DNA of 64,000 bases from NCBI RefSeq assembly GCF_001708185.1, contig NZ_MDDN01000005.1, positions 1-64,000 of the forward strand, written 5' to 3'. A model generated the notes under the pieces. It saw only the letters and a list, made by a program, of their open reading frames with translations, ran no database searches and was not told the origin of the DNA. Position numbers and translations under genes: made by a program. Origin of the DNA: Lysinibacillus xylanilyticus. Lineage in GTDB: Bacteria > Bacillota > Bacilli > Bacillales_A > Planococcaceae. This document shows positions 26,416 to 35,369 of this stretch, piece by piece (position 1 is the first letter of the stretch; every line of letters starts with the position of its first letter).

Positions 26416-28669
26416 TTCCTTCTTTTACTGTAATTCTAATAGACATTCCTTCATTCACTTGTGAATCAATGTAAAAATACCCGTTAAATGCCTTTACACG
26501 CTCTTGCATACCCCGAATTCCCATCGATTCTGCCACAATAATATCATCAACATTACAGCCTACACCATCATCCTTATAAATAATTTTAAAACCATCGCCA
26601 GTTTCTTGAAGATGAATGGCAACTGTTGTTGCATAGGAATGTTTCATAGCATTGTTGAGTAATTCTTGAAATAATCGATAGATCATTAAATTCATACGCT
26701 CATCCTCTAAATAAAGACGATCTATCTTATAAAACAACTCAAAGCTTGCTCTTTCTATTACTTTACGAATTAGCTTTTCTAATGCTGCATTTAGCCCTAA
26801 TGTATCTAATAATGGAGGCTTCAAGTTTTCACAATAAGCTCTTAATTCATGTAAAGACACAACCATCTGCTTATGAATCTTCACAAGTTTTTGTTGAATA
26901 TCGGCAGGATCCTTTGCATTTACCAGAACATCAACTTCCCGAGCAATATGTAGCTGTTCTTGTAAATTAGTGTCATGTAATTCTTGAGCTAATTGATATT
27001 TCTCCTCTTCAAATCTTAACCATAGCAGCTTGTTTAACCAAGGTAATTGACTATCATCTGCCTGTCTCATATGCTTTAGTTCCTCTAACAGTTCTTCCAC
27101 CATCTTTGTATTTTCAATAAAATTATTTACATATAATAAAAGCAATTCAAGCCATAGAAGCTCTTCATCTTTTATATGAATCGAGTTATTATGTTCCAAT
27201 ACTAAGGCTCTTTTAAAATGAGCATCTTGATGGAGAAAGGCTAAGTAGATGTTCTCAATTTTCCGTATTTCCCCTAATTTTATATCCTCTATTAACGCTG
27301 GATTAATTGAAAGCCTTCCCTCAATCGTTGAAGTAAATTGATTAGTGTCATAGTCATAGGTTAATACAAATACCTGCTCTAGCTCAAGATGTAATGAAAC
27401 CTCATGTGCAAACTTCTCTAGAAGCTCATTTATTTTAATCGTTTTACCAATTCTATCTACAGCAGTATATAGTTGATGTATATAATCCCCTTTTGTCGAA
27501 AATAAAATTTTCCGTTTTCGATAATCGACCTTCTCTTTTATGTAAAAAAGAAAAATTAACGATGTAAAAGTAAAGCATGAAACACATGTTGATACGGGTA
27601 TAGTTAAATATTTTCCTGCAATCCAATACAAACCTACTGTAAACCATAACGTAAATATCAATGAAAAGATTATATAATAACGAAGTCTTGTAATATGGTA
27701 TTCAATATCAAATAATCGTTCTGCTAACTGTGTAAAGATAAAGCTAAAAGGAATAAGCAATAAAAATAAAGAGCTAGTTTCACCTGAAAGAATATGCTTA
27801 TCAAAAAAAATTTCAGGGAGTGAATACAAAAAAAGAAATGGCAGAAATGGTATCAATATACTACTTAACAATATTTTCAACTTAGGTGATTTATATTTGA
27901 AATAGCTTAGTAATAAGATACTAAGTATAAGAAGAAGAATAATAAAGAAAAGGGTTAATACTACATCATTAAAAAAATAATAAGAAGTTGGATAGAAAAC
28001 ACTAATACTGGCCAGTAAAAAAGCGATTACTGGGAATATATAAAAGAATTTAATGTTATTTGTAAACAGCCAATTTATTTTTATAAATAAATGATAATCT
28101 CTTAAAAAATGTAATAATAAGACTAAACATAATATCATACTGCTACGATTTACTATAATCCCAATTCCGTTTACTCTACTAGATACTCCACTACTTACAT
28201 AAGCTAATGCAACAGTTAGCATAAAAAGAATAAGTAAGTTAGTAAGCTTTGTATTTTTTTGATTAAAATGTAGATAGAACGTAATGAATAGAGTTAAAAC
28301 ATAATAACAAGCTGGAATTAAGAATATATAGTAGAATTGGTGAGGAATATCTAAATGTTTGATATGTATGTCTTGTATATCTCCATTTGGCTTCATTATT
28401 GTTATTTTATTAGCCGCCATTATTTTAGATTTATATTTTAGCTGATTTAGATGATCCATTGGCACATCATCTACTCTTAAAATAACATCATCTGATGAGA
28501 TATTTCTCCATCCCGTCCAGTCTTTATAATAGGGCTGCGTTACTCCCCACTTGCCATTCTCTTTTTCTACCTTAATTTCTAATAACGGCACGCTATAACT
28601 CACATAATTCAGATAAAGACCAATCACTAAATAGAGCATTATAGCGGGCCAAAATAACTTACTACTCAA
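26381..28669 (-). CDS. comP: ComP-like pheromone-sensing histidine kinase
   Basis: About 762-residue membrane sensor kinase. After one N-terminal helix comes a PDZ-like extracellular loop (WRNISSDDVILRVDDVPMDHLNQLKYKS). Further hydrophobic helices follow to about residue 385, the layout of B. subtilis ComP. The kinase core is of the HisKA_3 type: YQLAQELHDTNLQEQL (His570 in the longer numbering), NAMKHS N box, DDGVG and MGIRGMQERV. The TTG at 28684 overlaps comX; I prefer the TTG at 28669, which has GGGAG 8 bases upstream and lies 5 bases after comX. Its ligand should be the modified ComX peptide. Confidence 0.9.
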   Translation of the reverse strand: MSSKLFWPAIMLYLVIGLYLNYVSYSVPLLEIKVEKENGKWGVTQPYYKDWTGWRNISSDDVILRVDDVPMDHLNQLKYKSKIMAANKITIMKPNGDIQDIHIKHLDIPHQFYYIFLIPACYYVLTLFITFYLHFNQKNTKLTNLLILFMLTVALAYVSSGVSSRVNGIGIIVNRSSMILCLVLLLHFLRDYHLFIKINWLFTNNIKFFYIFPVIAFLLASISVFYPTSYYFFNDVVLTLFFIILLLILSILLLSYFKYKSPKLKILLSSILIPFLPFLFLYSLPEIFFDKHILSGETSSLFLLLIPFSFIFTQLAERLFDIEYHITRLRYYIIFSLIFTLWFTVGLYWIAGKYLTIPVSTCVSCFTFTSLIFLFYIKEKVDYRKRKILFSTKGDYIHQLYTAVDRIGKTIKINELLEKFAHEVSLHLELEQVFVLTYDYDTNQFTSTIEGRLSINPALIEDIKLGEIRKIENIYLAFLHQDAHFKRALVLEHNNSIHIKDEELLWLELLLLYVNNFIENTKMVEELLEELKHMRQADDSQLPWLNKLLWLRFEEEKYQLAQELHDTNLQEQLHIAREVDVLVNAKDPADIQQKLVKIHKQMVVSLHELRAYCENLKPPLLDTLGLNAALEKLIRKVIERASFELFYKIDRLYLEDERMNLMIYRLFQELLNNAMKHSYATTVAIHLQETGDGFKIIYKDDGVGCNVDDIIVAESMGIRGMQERVKAFNGYFYIDSQVNEGMSIRITVKEGSDTLDYDAYSG

Positions 28670-28674
28670 CGTTT

Positions 28675-28830
28675 TTACTCCCAAAATTTACTATCCAATT
28701 CTATTTCACTACTAAACGCATCTAAAGTTGCTTTTTGTTCTACAGACGAAATTCCAATCAATGAGGCTTTTTGTGTTTTTAATGGAGCAACTAGGTCTGG
28801 ATTTTGTTCTAGATATTGAATTACATTCAT
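28675..28830 (-). CDS. comX: ComX-like pheromone precursor (51 residues)
   Basis: Small gene between comQ and comP, where comX belongs. AGGAGAG lies about 9 bases before ATG. The product begins MNVIQYLEQNPDLVAPLK and continues KASLIGISS, matching the ComX leader pattern (hydrophobic N terminus, then K-A-C-L-I-G-F-like block). It ends SKFWE, with the single Trp second from the end. In ComX this Trp is prenylated by ComQ and the C-terminal peptide is cut off and secreted. Here the mature peptide would come from the last 6-12 residues. The stop lies 5 bases before the preferred comP start. Confidence 0.85.
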   Translation of the reverse strand: MNVIQYLEQNPDLVAPLKTQKASLIGISSVEQKATLDAFSSEIELDSKFWE

Positions 28831-28845
28831 CAAACAACTCTCTCC

Positions 28846-29748
28846 TCATTTCATTAGTTTTTTTAGGAAGTCTTTACCTAATTCGTTTATAGCCACATTT
28901 TCAAGATGATTTAATGCTTTAAACTTGTAAACATTTTTTATAGTAATGGCATATCGTATTGCACCACCATGTGTCAACTCGTTCTCTGTAGCATTATTAT
29001 CCAAAATTGCCTCTATATCACCGTTGTAATAATTTATTACAGCTTTAGAAACATCATTTTTCTGTGATAAAAGATAAATAATAGGCAATGAGTATCTTTT
29101 ATTTAGCAGATCATTTTTAGGTCCCCAAGCTTTTAAACTTTGAACATCATTTTTGATTTGTTGGATAATACCTATGTATTTCCCATACTCCTCAACCTCG
29201 GAAGATATTTCTCCTTTTGCAAGCACTTCACCAATTAAACAACCCATTGCTGTTAAAGAACCAGACTTTTGGTCAATCATTTGTAAATATGATTGCTCAT
29301 CCCTACAAATATTAAGTAAATCTAGCTGCTGACCATTTATACTCCGTAATGCATATTCTTCTAGTATCTGAATAGCAGAACCTTTATGTTCGAAAGAAGT
29401 TCCACTTATAATTCTAGAAGCCATAACTAGCATAGATATAGCAACATTTAATGATAATTCAGGTGTTTTACTCCAGCTATAGTTCGAATCCTGATCCTGT
29501 ATGTCATCGATAATATCAAAGGACAAAATTAAAAGTTCAATCGCTGCAGCAATTTTATAAATGTCCTCGTTCAAACAATCTGTAAATGCTTCATAATGCC
29601 AATAACAAATTTCACCAAACGAATAACCAACTTCTTTTTTTTCTTCCTTAAAGCTTTTAAGCATTGATCGTAGTTCATAACCTATCAATGCCTCGTTTTT
29701 AATAAGAATGTCCAATGATTCATTAATCCGTTCGTTCAGTCCCTTCAA
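28846..29748 (-). CDS. comQ: ComQ-like isoprenyl transferase
   Basis: 300-residue all-helical polyprenyl-synthetase-fold protein. It would attach a farnesyl or geranyl group to the Trp of ComX. The first aspartate-rich motif is DIIDDIQDQD (Asp81, Asp82, Asp85). The region of the second motif reads QQIKNDVQSLKAWGPKNDLL (residues 196-215), reduced to the form seen in ComQ rather than the full DDxxD of prenyl diphosphate synthases. The start is TTG with GGAGAGG close upstream. First gene of comQ-comX-comP-comA; gaps are 15, 5 and -35 bases. Confidence 0.88.
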   Translation of the reverse strand: MKGLNERINESLDILIKNEALIGYELRSMLKSFKEEKKEVGYSFGEICYWHYEAFTDCLNEDIYKIAAAIELLILSFDIIDDIQDQDSNYSWSKTPELSLNVAISMLVMASRIISGTSFEHKGSAIQILEEYALRSINGQQLDLLNICRDEQSYLQMIDQKSGSLTAMGCLIGEVLAKGEISSEVEEYGKYIGIIQQIKNDVQSLKAWGPKNDLLNKRYSLPIIYLLSQKNDVSKAVINYYNGDIEAILDNNATENELTHGGAIRYAITIKNVYKFKALNHLENVAINELGKDFLKKLMK

Positions 29749-29905
29749 TATTCCTCTCCTCCCCTAAATATATTATCAAATAGTATACAGATTAATGGGA
29801 ATTAATACTATACAAAAAAATATAAAGTAAATATTTTACATATGTACTCATCATCAAAAGTAGTAATGATATATGTTAAAACGTATAGCATGCACATTAA
29901 GTTAG
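29749..29905. other. Upstream region of comQ
   Basis: AT-rich. On the minus strand an arm pair TATAGTATTAAT / ATTAAT...ATACTAT (about 29775-29810) overlaps a possible -10, TATACT. I see no ComA-box (TTGCGG-N4-CCGCAA), so autoregulation by ComA is not evident. Confidence 0.4.
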
Positions 29906-30016
29906 TTGGCGTTTAGCCGGTCAACTCTTTAGGAATCAGCGGTACAGATGAACTCTGAAGCGAGCTACTAGAGGAACGAAGGTGTAAAGCACTCAGTAAA
30001 AAACGAAAATCAACCC
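29906..30016 (-). repeat. Decayed, reversed copy of the dispersed hairpin element
   Basis: Blocks GGAATCAGCG, GAGGAACGAAGG, AAAGCAC and CGAAAATCAACC follow in the order of the complement of the long form of the dispersed element (compare 46510-46666), with many changes. Confidence 0.5.
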
Positions 30017-30038
30017 CACGTTATGGCGATGACTCTAT

Positions 30039-30185
30039 ATACCGCCAAAAAGTGGCGGTATATCTGGAAACCACGCCATTCTTTTGTTAAGGAATAGTGA
30101 AAAAAGTGGCGGTGTTGTATGCTTGACCGCCATTTTTTGGCGTAAACCTAACATTGAAATGGCGTCCTCACTGATGATACGCTTA
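30039..30185 (-). repeat. Right inverted repeat bracketing comQXPA
   Basis: Complement begins TAAGCGTA (30185-30178) and continues with ATTTCAA, GGTTTACGCCA, TGGCGGT and an inner hairpin ATACCGCCA / TGGCGGTAT (30039-30061). The order matches that of 25501-25626, in opposite orientation. The two enclose 4.4 kb that contains exactly comA, comP, comX and comQ. Confidence 0.75.
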
Positions 30186-30308
30186 CATTAAGCTAAGACA
30201 AATTTATTGTATTGCACGTTACACTATCTCTGATTAATTCAAAACTAAAATATTGGAACAATTTAAAACTACTAGCAAGGAAAATCGCCAATACTGGGAG
30301 TGATTGAA

Positions 30309-30959
30309 ATGAAAAATGAAGTAAATGAAAACATTCTAATACTTACGGCAACTTTTTCCTGTACAATTCGTGTCTCTGATGAAGAAATCAACATTAAAAA
30401 GCTTTCGAATGAACAGCAATATATTGAGCAAATAATTATTCATGCCGAGCAACAAGCGTACCAAGAAACGTTAGCAGAGTATAATAACCTGTCTACATTT
30501 TCAAATCTTATTTGCGATATTCCTGGATTTGAGGATACTTTTTTGCAAAAGCTCGACAATTTTATTGAGCCCTATGGAATTTTAAGAGTATCTGAAGCAA
30601 GTCTGTCTATGTTGCCTTTAATAGGTCCATTTACGTCAGGATTGAACATACATTCGCCTATAATCTATACGTCTCCAAGCTGTAGTATCATCAATGCAAG
30701 AGGCTATCGCTCTAGCACTTCCTCTAGTATAAATGCTGTAAAAATAGGCGAATTGGTCGGCTTACCTGAATATCTCAATAATTTAGAATTAGAAATGGAT
30801 AGTTCCTCTTCAGGGAAATCTATTACTGTGATGGAAGTAAATTGGACACCTAAACGATCGACTACCCATTTTATAGGGGTTTCCATTAATGACAGCGGAA
30901 TTTCTTTTAACATTACTGCGGCATTTAATTCATGGAATAAAGCGTCCATTAAACACTAG
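30309..30959 (+). CDS. Hypothetical protein
   Basis: 216-residue protein of no family I recognise. ATG 30309 is preferred because GGGAG lies 8 bases upstream; the frame is open from a GTG at 30300. No signal peptide or membrane span is clear. The N-terminal 60 residues look helical (LSNEQQYIEQIIIHAEQQAYQETLAEYNNL) and the rest is rich in Ser, Ile and beta-prone residues (SIINARGYRSSTSSSINAV, TVMEVNWTPKRSTTHFIGVSINDSG). It lies just outside the right inverted repeat, and no partner gene is evident. Confidence 0.65.
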   Translation: MKNEVNENILILTATFSCTIRVSDEEINIKKLSNEQQYIEQIIIHAEQQAYQETLAEYNNLSTFSNLICDIPGFEDTFLQKLDNFIEPYGILRVSEASLSMLPLIGPFTSGLNIHSPIIYTSPSCSIINARGYRSSTSSSINAVKIGELVGLPEYLNNLELEMDSSSSGKSITVMEVNWTPKRSTTHFIGVSINDSGISFNITAAFNSWNKASIKH

Positions 30960-31210
30960 GTTTAGGTTTTAAGCGTCATTAAAACAGTTATGGTGGTTAA
31001 CCATTGTTATCCATCCTAATTATTTAACCTAGACACATTTATATCGAGGCATAATTAATTTATTTTCGTGCGCCCACTGCTATAAATAATGGGGATGGCA
31101 CAGTTGCAAATGCGCCTCCCCATCCTATCTGACTTTCTATCCGTCACTTTTGTTTCTACTTACATACTACAAAGGAGAGACGGCCTGCTATGCCTCTACG
31201 CAGAACCAAA
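30960..31210. other. Spacer between hypothetical gene and heme monooxygenase-like gene
   Basis: No gene. It contains a small GC-rich inverted pair, TGGGGATGG / CCATCC-type (about 31089-31125), with no strong T-run. At 31133-31152 is a single TTTCTATCCGTCACTTTTG, resembling one unit of the tandem array at 40.7-41.5 kb. Confidence 0.4.
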
Positions 31211-31213
31211 AAA

Positions 31214-31238
31214 GTGCCTCAAATGAATTTTGAGACAC
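31214..31238 (-). terminator. Terminator of the yclNOPQ-isdG operon
   Basis: GTGCCTCAAA / TTTGAGACAC hairpin followed by six T on the minus strand. Confidence 0.88.
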
Positions 31239-31247
31239 CTCTAATTA

Positions 31248-31562
31248 TTAACCTTTTACATAATAAACTTCTTGACCGCTTTCGATCATATAATCGGGTT
31301 TCGGTTTACCTGCACTTGCTTTATGACCAGCAACATGCTCAGGGTTCTTCTCCCAATTTTTCCATGCCTCTTCTGATTCCCAACGAATCACAATTAGCAC
31401 TTCCTCATCACCACGGCGTACTTTTTTTAAGAGTACTTGCTTATCAATAAAACCTGGTTGTTGTTCAAGTAATGTTGGACCATCTTCTTTTGCACCAAAG
31501 CGCTCAATAATTTTATCCGAATGCCCTTCTGTAACGACAATACGTTTAATTTGTACAAACAT
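31248..31562 (-). CDS. IsdG/HmoA-type heme-degrading monooxygenase-like protein
   Basis: About 104-residue ferredoxin-like ABM-fold protein. Such proteins open heme and release iron. The family pattern is visible: KRIVVTEGHSDKIIERF, GPTLLEQQPGFIDKQVLL, VLIVIRWESEEAWKNWEKNPEHVAGHKA with the heme-ligand His, and PDYMIESGQEVYYV. The N-terminal Asn important in staphylococcal IsdG is not present at the equivalent place (FVQIKR), so activity is uncertain. The frame opens at TTG 31571, overlapping yclQ; ATG 31562 directly after the yclQ stop is preferred. Last gene of the Fur-type operon. Confidence 0.82.
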   Translation of the reverse strand: MFVQIKRIVVTEGHSDKIIERFGAKEDGPTLLEQQPGFIDKQVLLKKVRRGDEEVLIVIRWESEEAWKNWEKNPEHVAGHKASAGKPKPDYMIESGQEVYYVKG

Positions 31563-31563
31563 A

Positions 31564-32574
31564 TTATTCAAACGCCTTTAAAACGTCATCAATTTTTTGA
31601 GTTTCAGAAGTTAAACCGCCTCCAGATAAATACCAAACTTGTGAATCTAAATAGAAGATTTTATTGTTTTTCGCAGCGTTAGTAGCCCCAACGATTTCGT
31701 TTTCAATCGCAGCTTTCGTACCAGACTCACCTTCAGGGTTTACAGCAGAGTCACGGTCAACAACAAATAAAACATCTGGATTTGTCTCACGGACATACTC
31801 GAAGCTTACATTGTCACCATGTGTTTCAGCTTTAATGTTTTCATCAGCAGCTTTTACACCATATACATCATGAATTACACCAAAACGTGAACCAGGACCA
31901 TATGCAGATAATGAACCTTCAGATCCTAAAACGATTAGAGCTTTTTCATCAGATGAAGCTGTTTTAGCTTTAACTTCTTCTACTTTTGCTTCGTATGCAG
32001 CAAATGCATCAGCAGCTTCTTTTTCTTTACCAAAGATTTTACCAGCTAATTCAGTATTAGCTTTGAATGATTCCATGAAATTAGCATTATCTACACCAAC
32101 ATATACAGTAGGCGCAATTTTAGATAATTCTTCGTAAGCAGGAGCTTGACGACCAGAAATGAAAATAATATCTGGATTCATTGAAGATAATGCTTCAAAA
32201 TCAGGCTCTTTTAAAGATCCCACATTTACATAAGTTGTATCTGAATATTTGCTTAAATAGCTAGGAACTGTTTTTTGAGGAACACCCACAACTTCGACGC
32301 CTAAAGCATCTAAAGTATCAAGGAAACCATAGTCAAATACTACAACATTCTTTGGTTGTTCTTTAAGCGTTACTTCTTCAAATGTACTCTCACCATTAGT
32401 GCTACCTGGAATAGTAATTGGGTAAGCTGAAGCTCCTTCCTTTTTCTCTTCAGCAGGCTTACTATCAGTTTTAGAATCTGCATCCTCTTTTTTTGCATCG
32501 TCCTTTGAGCCGCAAGCAGCTAATACTAATAGCATCATCGCCATTAACACAGTAAGAAACTTCCAATTTTTCAT
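31564..32574 (-). CDS. yclQ: Petrobactin-type siderophore-binding lipoprotein (YclQ-like)
   Basis: 336-residue class III substrate-binding lipoprotein delivering ferric siderophore to YclNOP. The lipobox is LLVLAACGS with lipidated Cys at about residue 21, followed by a charged linker. The binding lobes show GVPQKTVPSYLSKY, NVGSLKEPDFEALSSMNPDIIFISGRQAPAYEELSKIAPTVYVGVD, LSAYGPGSRFGVIHDVYGVK, ETHGDNVSFEYV and NKIFYLDSQVWYLSGGG. These are the hallmarks of B. subtilis YclQ. The ligand would be petrobactin or its dihydroxybenzoate-type precursor, by family analogy. Confidence 0.92.
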   Translation of the reverse strand: MKNWKFLTVLMAMMLLVLAACGSKDDAKKEDADSKTDSKPAEEKKEGASAYPITIPGSTNGESTFEEVTLKEQPKNVVVFDYGFLDTLDALGVEVVGVPQKTVPSYLSKYSDTTYVNVGSLKEPDFEALSSMNPDIIFISGRQAPAYEELSKIAPTVYVGVDNANFMESFKANTELAGKIFGKEKEAADAFAAYEAKVEEVKAKTASSDEKALIVLGSEGSLSAYGPGSRFGVIHDVYGVKAADENIKAETHGDNVSFEYVRETNPDVLFVVDRDSAVNPEGESGTKAAIENEIVGATNAAKNNKIFYLDSQVWYLSGGGLTSETQKIDDVLKAFE

Positions 32575-32639
32575 TGTAAAATTGCTCCCTTAACATTATT
32601 ATTTATTATTCAGATGGATATAACCATCCGTTATTACTT

Positions 32640-33401
32640 CTATGAGTTAAAATACACGCAAATACGACAACCATTCTGTTCTTGAACGGGGATATCCATA
32701 TCATAGATTTCCTTAAGCGCATCAGAGTTAATGATGTCGTTTGTTGGACCGTCTTTGACAACACGTCCATTTTTTAATGCGACAATATGGTCAGAGTATA
32801 CGGAAGCAAAGTTAATATCGTGTAATACGATGATAACTGTTTTCCCTAGCTCATCAACCAGCTTACGCAAAATTTTCATGATTTGCACAGAGTGCTTCAT
32901 GTCCAAATTATTGAGCGGCTCATCAAGCAAAATATAGTCTGTGTCCTGTGCAATAACCATTGCGATAAATGCACGTTGACGTTGACCACCTGATAATTCA
33001 TCCAAATAATTGTGCTGCATATCATCTAAATTCATATATTGAATTGCCTCGTCTACCTTTTGCTCATCCTCTGGCTTTAAATTCCCCTTTGAATAAGGAA
33101 AACGGCCAAATGAAACAAGTTCACGAATTGTTAGGCGTACATTCATATAATTTGACTGCTTTAAAATCGATACACGCTTCGCAAAATCGTCCGACTTCCA
33201 ATGACGTACCTCGGATTTATCGAGTAATACTTCTCCAGTATCTGCATTAAGTAAACGGCTTACCATTGAAAGCAATGTTGATTTACCTGCACCATTCGGT
33301 CCAATAAAAGACGTAATTTTCCCTGGTGCAACGTCGACACTGACATCTTGAATGACCGGTTTTTTTCCAAAATACTTGGAGATTGCTTTTACTTGGATCA
33401 T
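32640..33401 (-). CDS. yclP: Siderophore ABC transporter ATP-binding protein (YclP-like)
   Basis: 253-residue FecE-type ATPase energising siderophore import. Walker A GPNGAGKSTLL, Q loop ILKQSNYM, signature LSGGQRQRAFIAM, Walker B DYILLDEPLNNLD, H loop VLHDINFA. It overlaps the end of yclO by 4 bases, so it is translationally coupled. The size and motifs match B. subtilis YclP. Confidence 0.95.
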   Translation of the reverse strand: MIQVKAISKYFGKKPVIQDVSVDVAPGKITSFIGPNGAGKSTLLSMVSRLLNADTGEVLLDKSEVRHWKSDDFAKRVSILKQSNYMNVRLTIRELVSFGRFPYSKGNLKPEDEQKVDEAIQYMNLDDMQHNYLDELSGGQRQRAFIAMVIAQDTDYILLDEPLNNLDMKHSVQIMKILRKLVDELGKTVIIVLHDINFASVYSDHIVALKNGRVVKDGPTNDIINSDALKEIYDMDIPVQEQNGCRICVYFNS

Positions 33402-34351
33402 CCTGCTGACCTACTTTCCTTCAATAATAAGTAGATGAAGTACACACCACCTACAAAGTTTATAATAACGCTAAGTGTTGTATCGAAATTAAAAATACGT
33501 TCGACCATCCACTGTCCACCGACTAAAGCAATAACACTCATCACACAAGAACCTGCGATTAACACAGAGTGCTTGTACGTCTTAAAAAATTGATACGATA
33601 AATTTGCCACGATTAAGCCAAAGAATGTAATAGGTCCAACAAGAGCTGTAGAAACGGCGATTAGCACCGAAGATACTATGAGCATACGCTGTACAAGCTT
33701 ATCATACGGTACCCCTAGGTTAATTGCTGTATCACGACCAAGAGACATTACGTCTAATTGGTTCATGTGACGCCAACCATAAATAAAGGTAATGATTATG
33801 ACAACAGCTGCAAGCCACACTAAATCCGAATTCACATTATTGAAGCTTGCAAACATTTTACTTTGTAAGCTTAAAAACTCATTCGGGTCTATTAATACTT
33901 GGAAGAACGTTGACACGCTTCCTAAAAACGTTCCGACAATCATACCGACAAGCAGCAAGAAATAAATCGGGCGTTTTCCTTCCTTGAACAATACACGATA
34001 AAAAATTAACGCAAAGACAACCATGGCTAAAACAGCTAGTAAGAAATTGTATTTGGCGTTAATGACGAATATCGACATCGAGCCAAAGAAGTAATAGATG
34101 AACGTCTGAACCAACATATATAATGCATCAAGTCCCATTACACTTGGCGTTAAAATACGGTTATGTGTAATCGTTTGGAAAACCACTGTTGAATAAGCAA
34201 TCGCAATTCCCGTTAACGACATCGCAAACACTTTAATAAGGCGACGTGGAAACGCATAATGATAGTTACCATTAAGTTCATAAAATACATATAGTAAAAT
34301 AGAAGCTACAGCCAACCCTAGTAAAATCAACATTTTTGTACGGTTACGCAT
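33398..34351 (-). CDS. yclO: Siderophore ABC transporter permease (YclO-like)
   Basis: About 317-residue FecCD-family permease with about nine helices. The family coupling region GRDTAINLGVPYDKLVQRMLIVSSVLIA and the end VGPITFFGLIVANLSYQFFKTYKHSVLI are clear. I prefer ATG 34351 (RBS GGGGG at 7 bases), which overlaps the yclN stop by 8 bases; the frame is open to 34390 but has no better start. Pairs with YclN as a heterodimeric channel. Confidence 0.93.
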   Translation of the reverse strand: MRNRTKMLILLGLAVASILLYVFYELNGNYHYAFPRRLIKVFAMSLTGIAIAYSTVVFQTITHNRILTPSVMGLDALYMLVQTFIYYFFGSMSIFVINAKYNFLLAVLAMVVFALIFYRVLFKEGKRPIYFLLLVGMIVGTFLGSVSTFFQVLIDPNEFLSLQSKMFASFNNVNSDLVWLAAVVIIITFIYGWRHMNQLDVMSLGRDTAINLGVPYDKLVQRMLIVSSVLIAVSTALVGPITFFGLIVANLSYQFFKTYKHSVLIAGSCVMSVIALVGGQWMVERIFNFDTTLSVIINFVGGVYFIYLLLKESRSAG

Positions 34352-35294
34352 ATGCTTTCCCCCTAAACAACATAAATAGGAAGATCGCACTTCCGATGAC
34401 GCCTACCGTCATACTAATTGGAATTTCATAAGGGAAAATCAGTACACGCCCTATAATGTCACATATTAATAAAAACGACATCCCAAGTAACGCTGTATGA
34501 GGCAATGTCTTAGCGAGATTATCCCCTTTGAACAAGGAAATTATATTGGGAATGATTAAACCAAGGAATGGAATCACGCCAACAGTAAGTACCACTGTCG
34601 TTGAAATAAGTGCTACTAACACTAAACCTAAATTCATAACGAATTTATAGGAGAGACCAAGGTTTTTTGCAAAATCCTCCCCCATTCCAGCCACTGTGAA
34701 GCGATTCGCATACATGTAAGCTATAATCAGCACGGGTACACTTATGTATAAAAGCTCATAACGACCTTTCATCATTAATGAGAAATCTCCTTGTAACCAT
34801 GCAGAAATGTTTTGGATAATATCCGCCTTATACGCAAAGAACGTTGTAATCGACGAAAGGATATTCCCAAACATTAAGCCAATAAGCGGTATAAAAATCG
34901 CATCTTTAAACTTTATTCGATTTAATATTTGCATAAACAATAATGTGCCGGCTAAAGCAAATATGAAAGCGAAGGTAATTTTTTGAAAATATGTGACATT
35001 TGAGAAAAACATCATCGAAATTAGTATACCCAACTTAGTAGCATCTAAAGTACCTGCTGTTGTTGGTGACACGAACTTATTCCTACTTAAGCTTTGCATA
35101 ATTAAACCAGCAATACTCATACCTGCACCTGCTAACAAAATTGCTACAAGTCTCGGTATACGACTAATTAAGAATAGTCTAGTTTCTTCTGATTCGAAGT
35201 CTAAAAGGTCGCTAGGTTTAATATCTACTACACCGATAAATAGTGACACAATTGACAACACTACAGTTGCTGTTAAAAGATATCTTATTTTCAT
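34344..35294 (-). CDS. yclN: Siderophore ABC transporter permease (YclN-like)
   Basis: About 316-residue FecCD-family permease, first gene of the operon. Helices include VATTVVLSIVSLFIGV-like and LVAILLAGAGMSIAGLIMQSLSRNKFVSPTTAGTLDATKLG. The coupling helix segment is GEDFAKNLGLSYKFVMNLGL and the C terminus VGVIPFLGLIIPNIISLFKGDNL. ATG 35294 with GGGG six bases upstream is preferred to the in-frame ATG at 35315. A consensus promoter and two Fur-box-like sites lie upstream. Confidence 0.93.
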   Translation of the reverse strand: MKIRYLLTATVVLSIVSLFIGVVDIKPSDLLDFESEETRLFLISRIPRLVAILLAGAGMSIAGLIMQSLSRNKFVSPTTAGTLDATKLGILISMMFFSNVTYFQKITFAFIFALAGTLLFMQILNRIKFKDAIFIPLIGLMFGNILSSITTFFAYKADIIQNISAWLQGDFSLMMKGRYELLYISVPVLIIAYMYANRFTVAGMGEDFAKNLGLSYKFVMNLGLVLVALISTTVVLTVGVIPFLGLIIPNIISLFKGDNLAKTLPHTALLGMSFLLICDIIGRVLIFPYEIPISMTVGVIGSAIFLFMLFRGKAYA

Positions 35295-35339
35295 TGTAAT
35301 CCCCGGTAGATTCATTTTTGCTCGTAATTGACTTTTTGA

Positions 35340-35354
35340 TGAAAACGATTATCA
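35340..35354. promoter_or_regulatory. Fur box 1 of the yclN operon
   Basis: TGAAAACGATTATCA matches the 7-1-7 core TGATAATNATTATCA at 12 of its 14 defined positions. It lies just downstream of the -10 box. Confidence 0.75.
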
Positions 35355-35369
35355 TTACTTACGATTCTC

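Noticed and set aside
31190-31450. 86-residue plus-strand frame with AAAGGAG before ATG
   Set aside because: Runs antisense through the terminator and most of the heme monooxygenase-like gene; composition is not protein-like.
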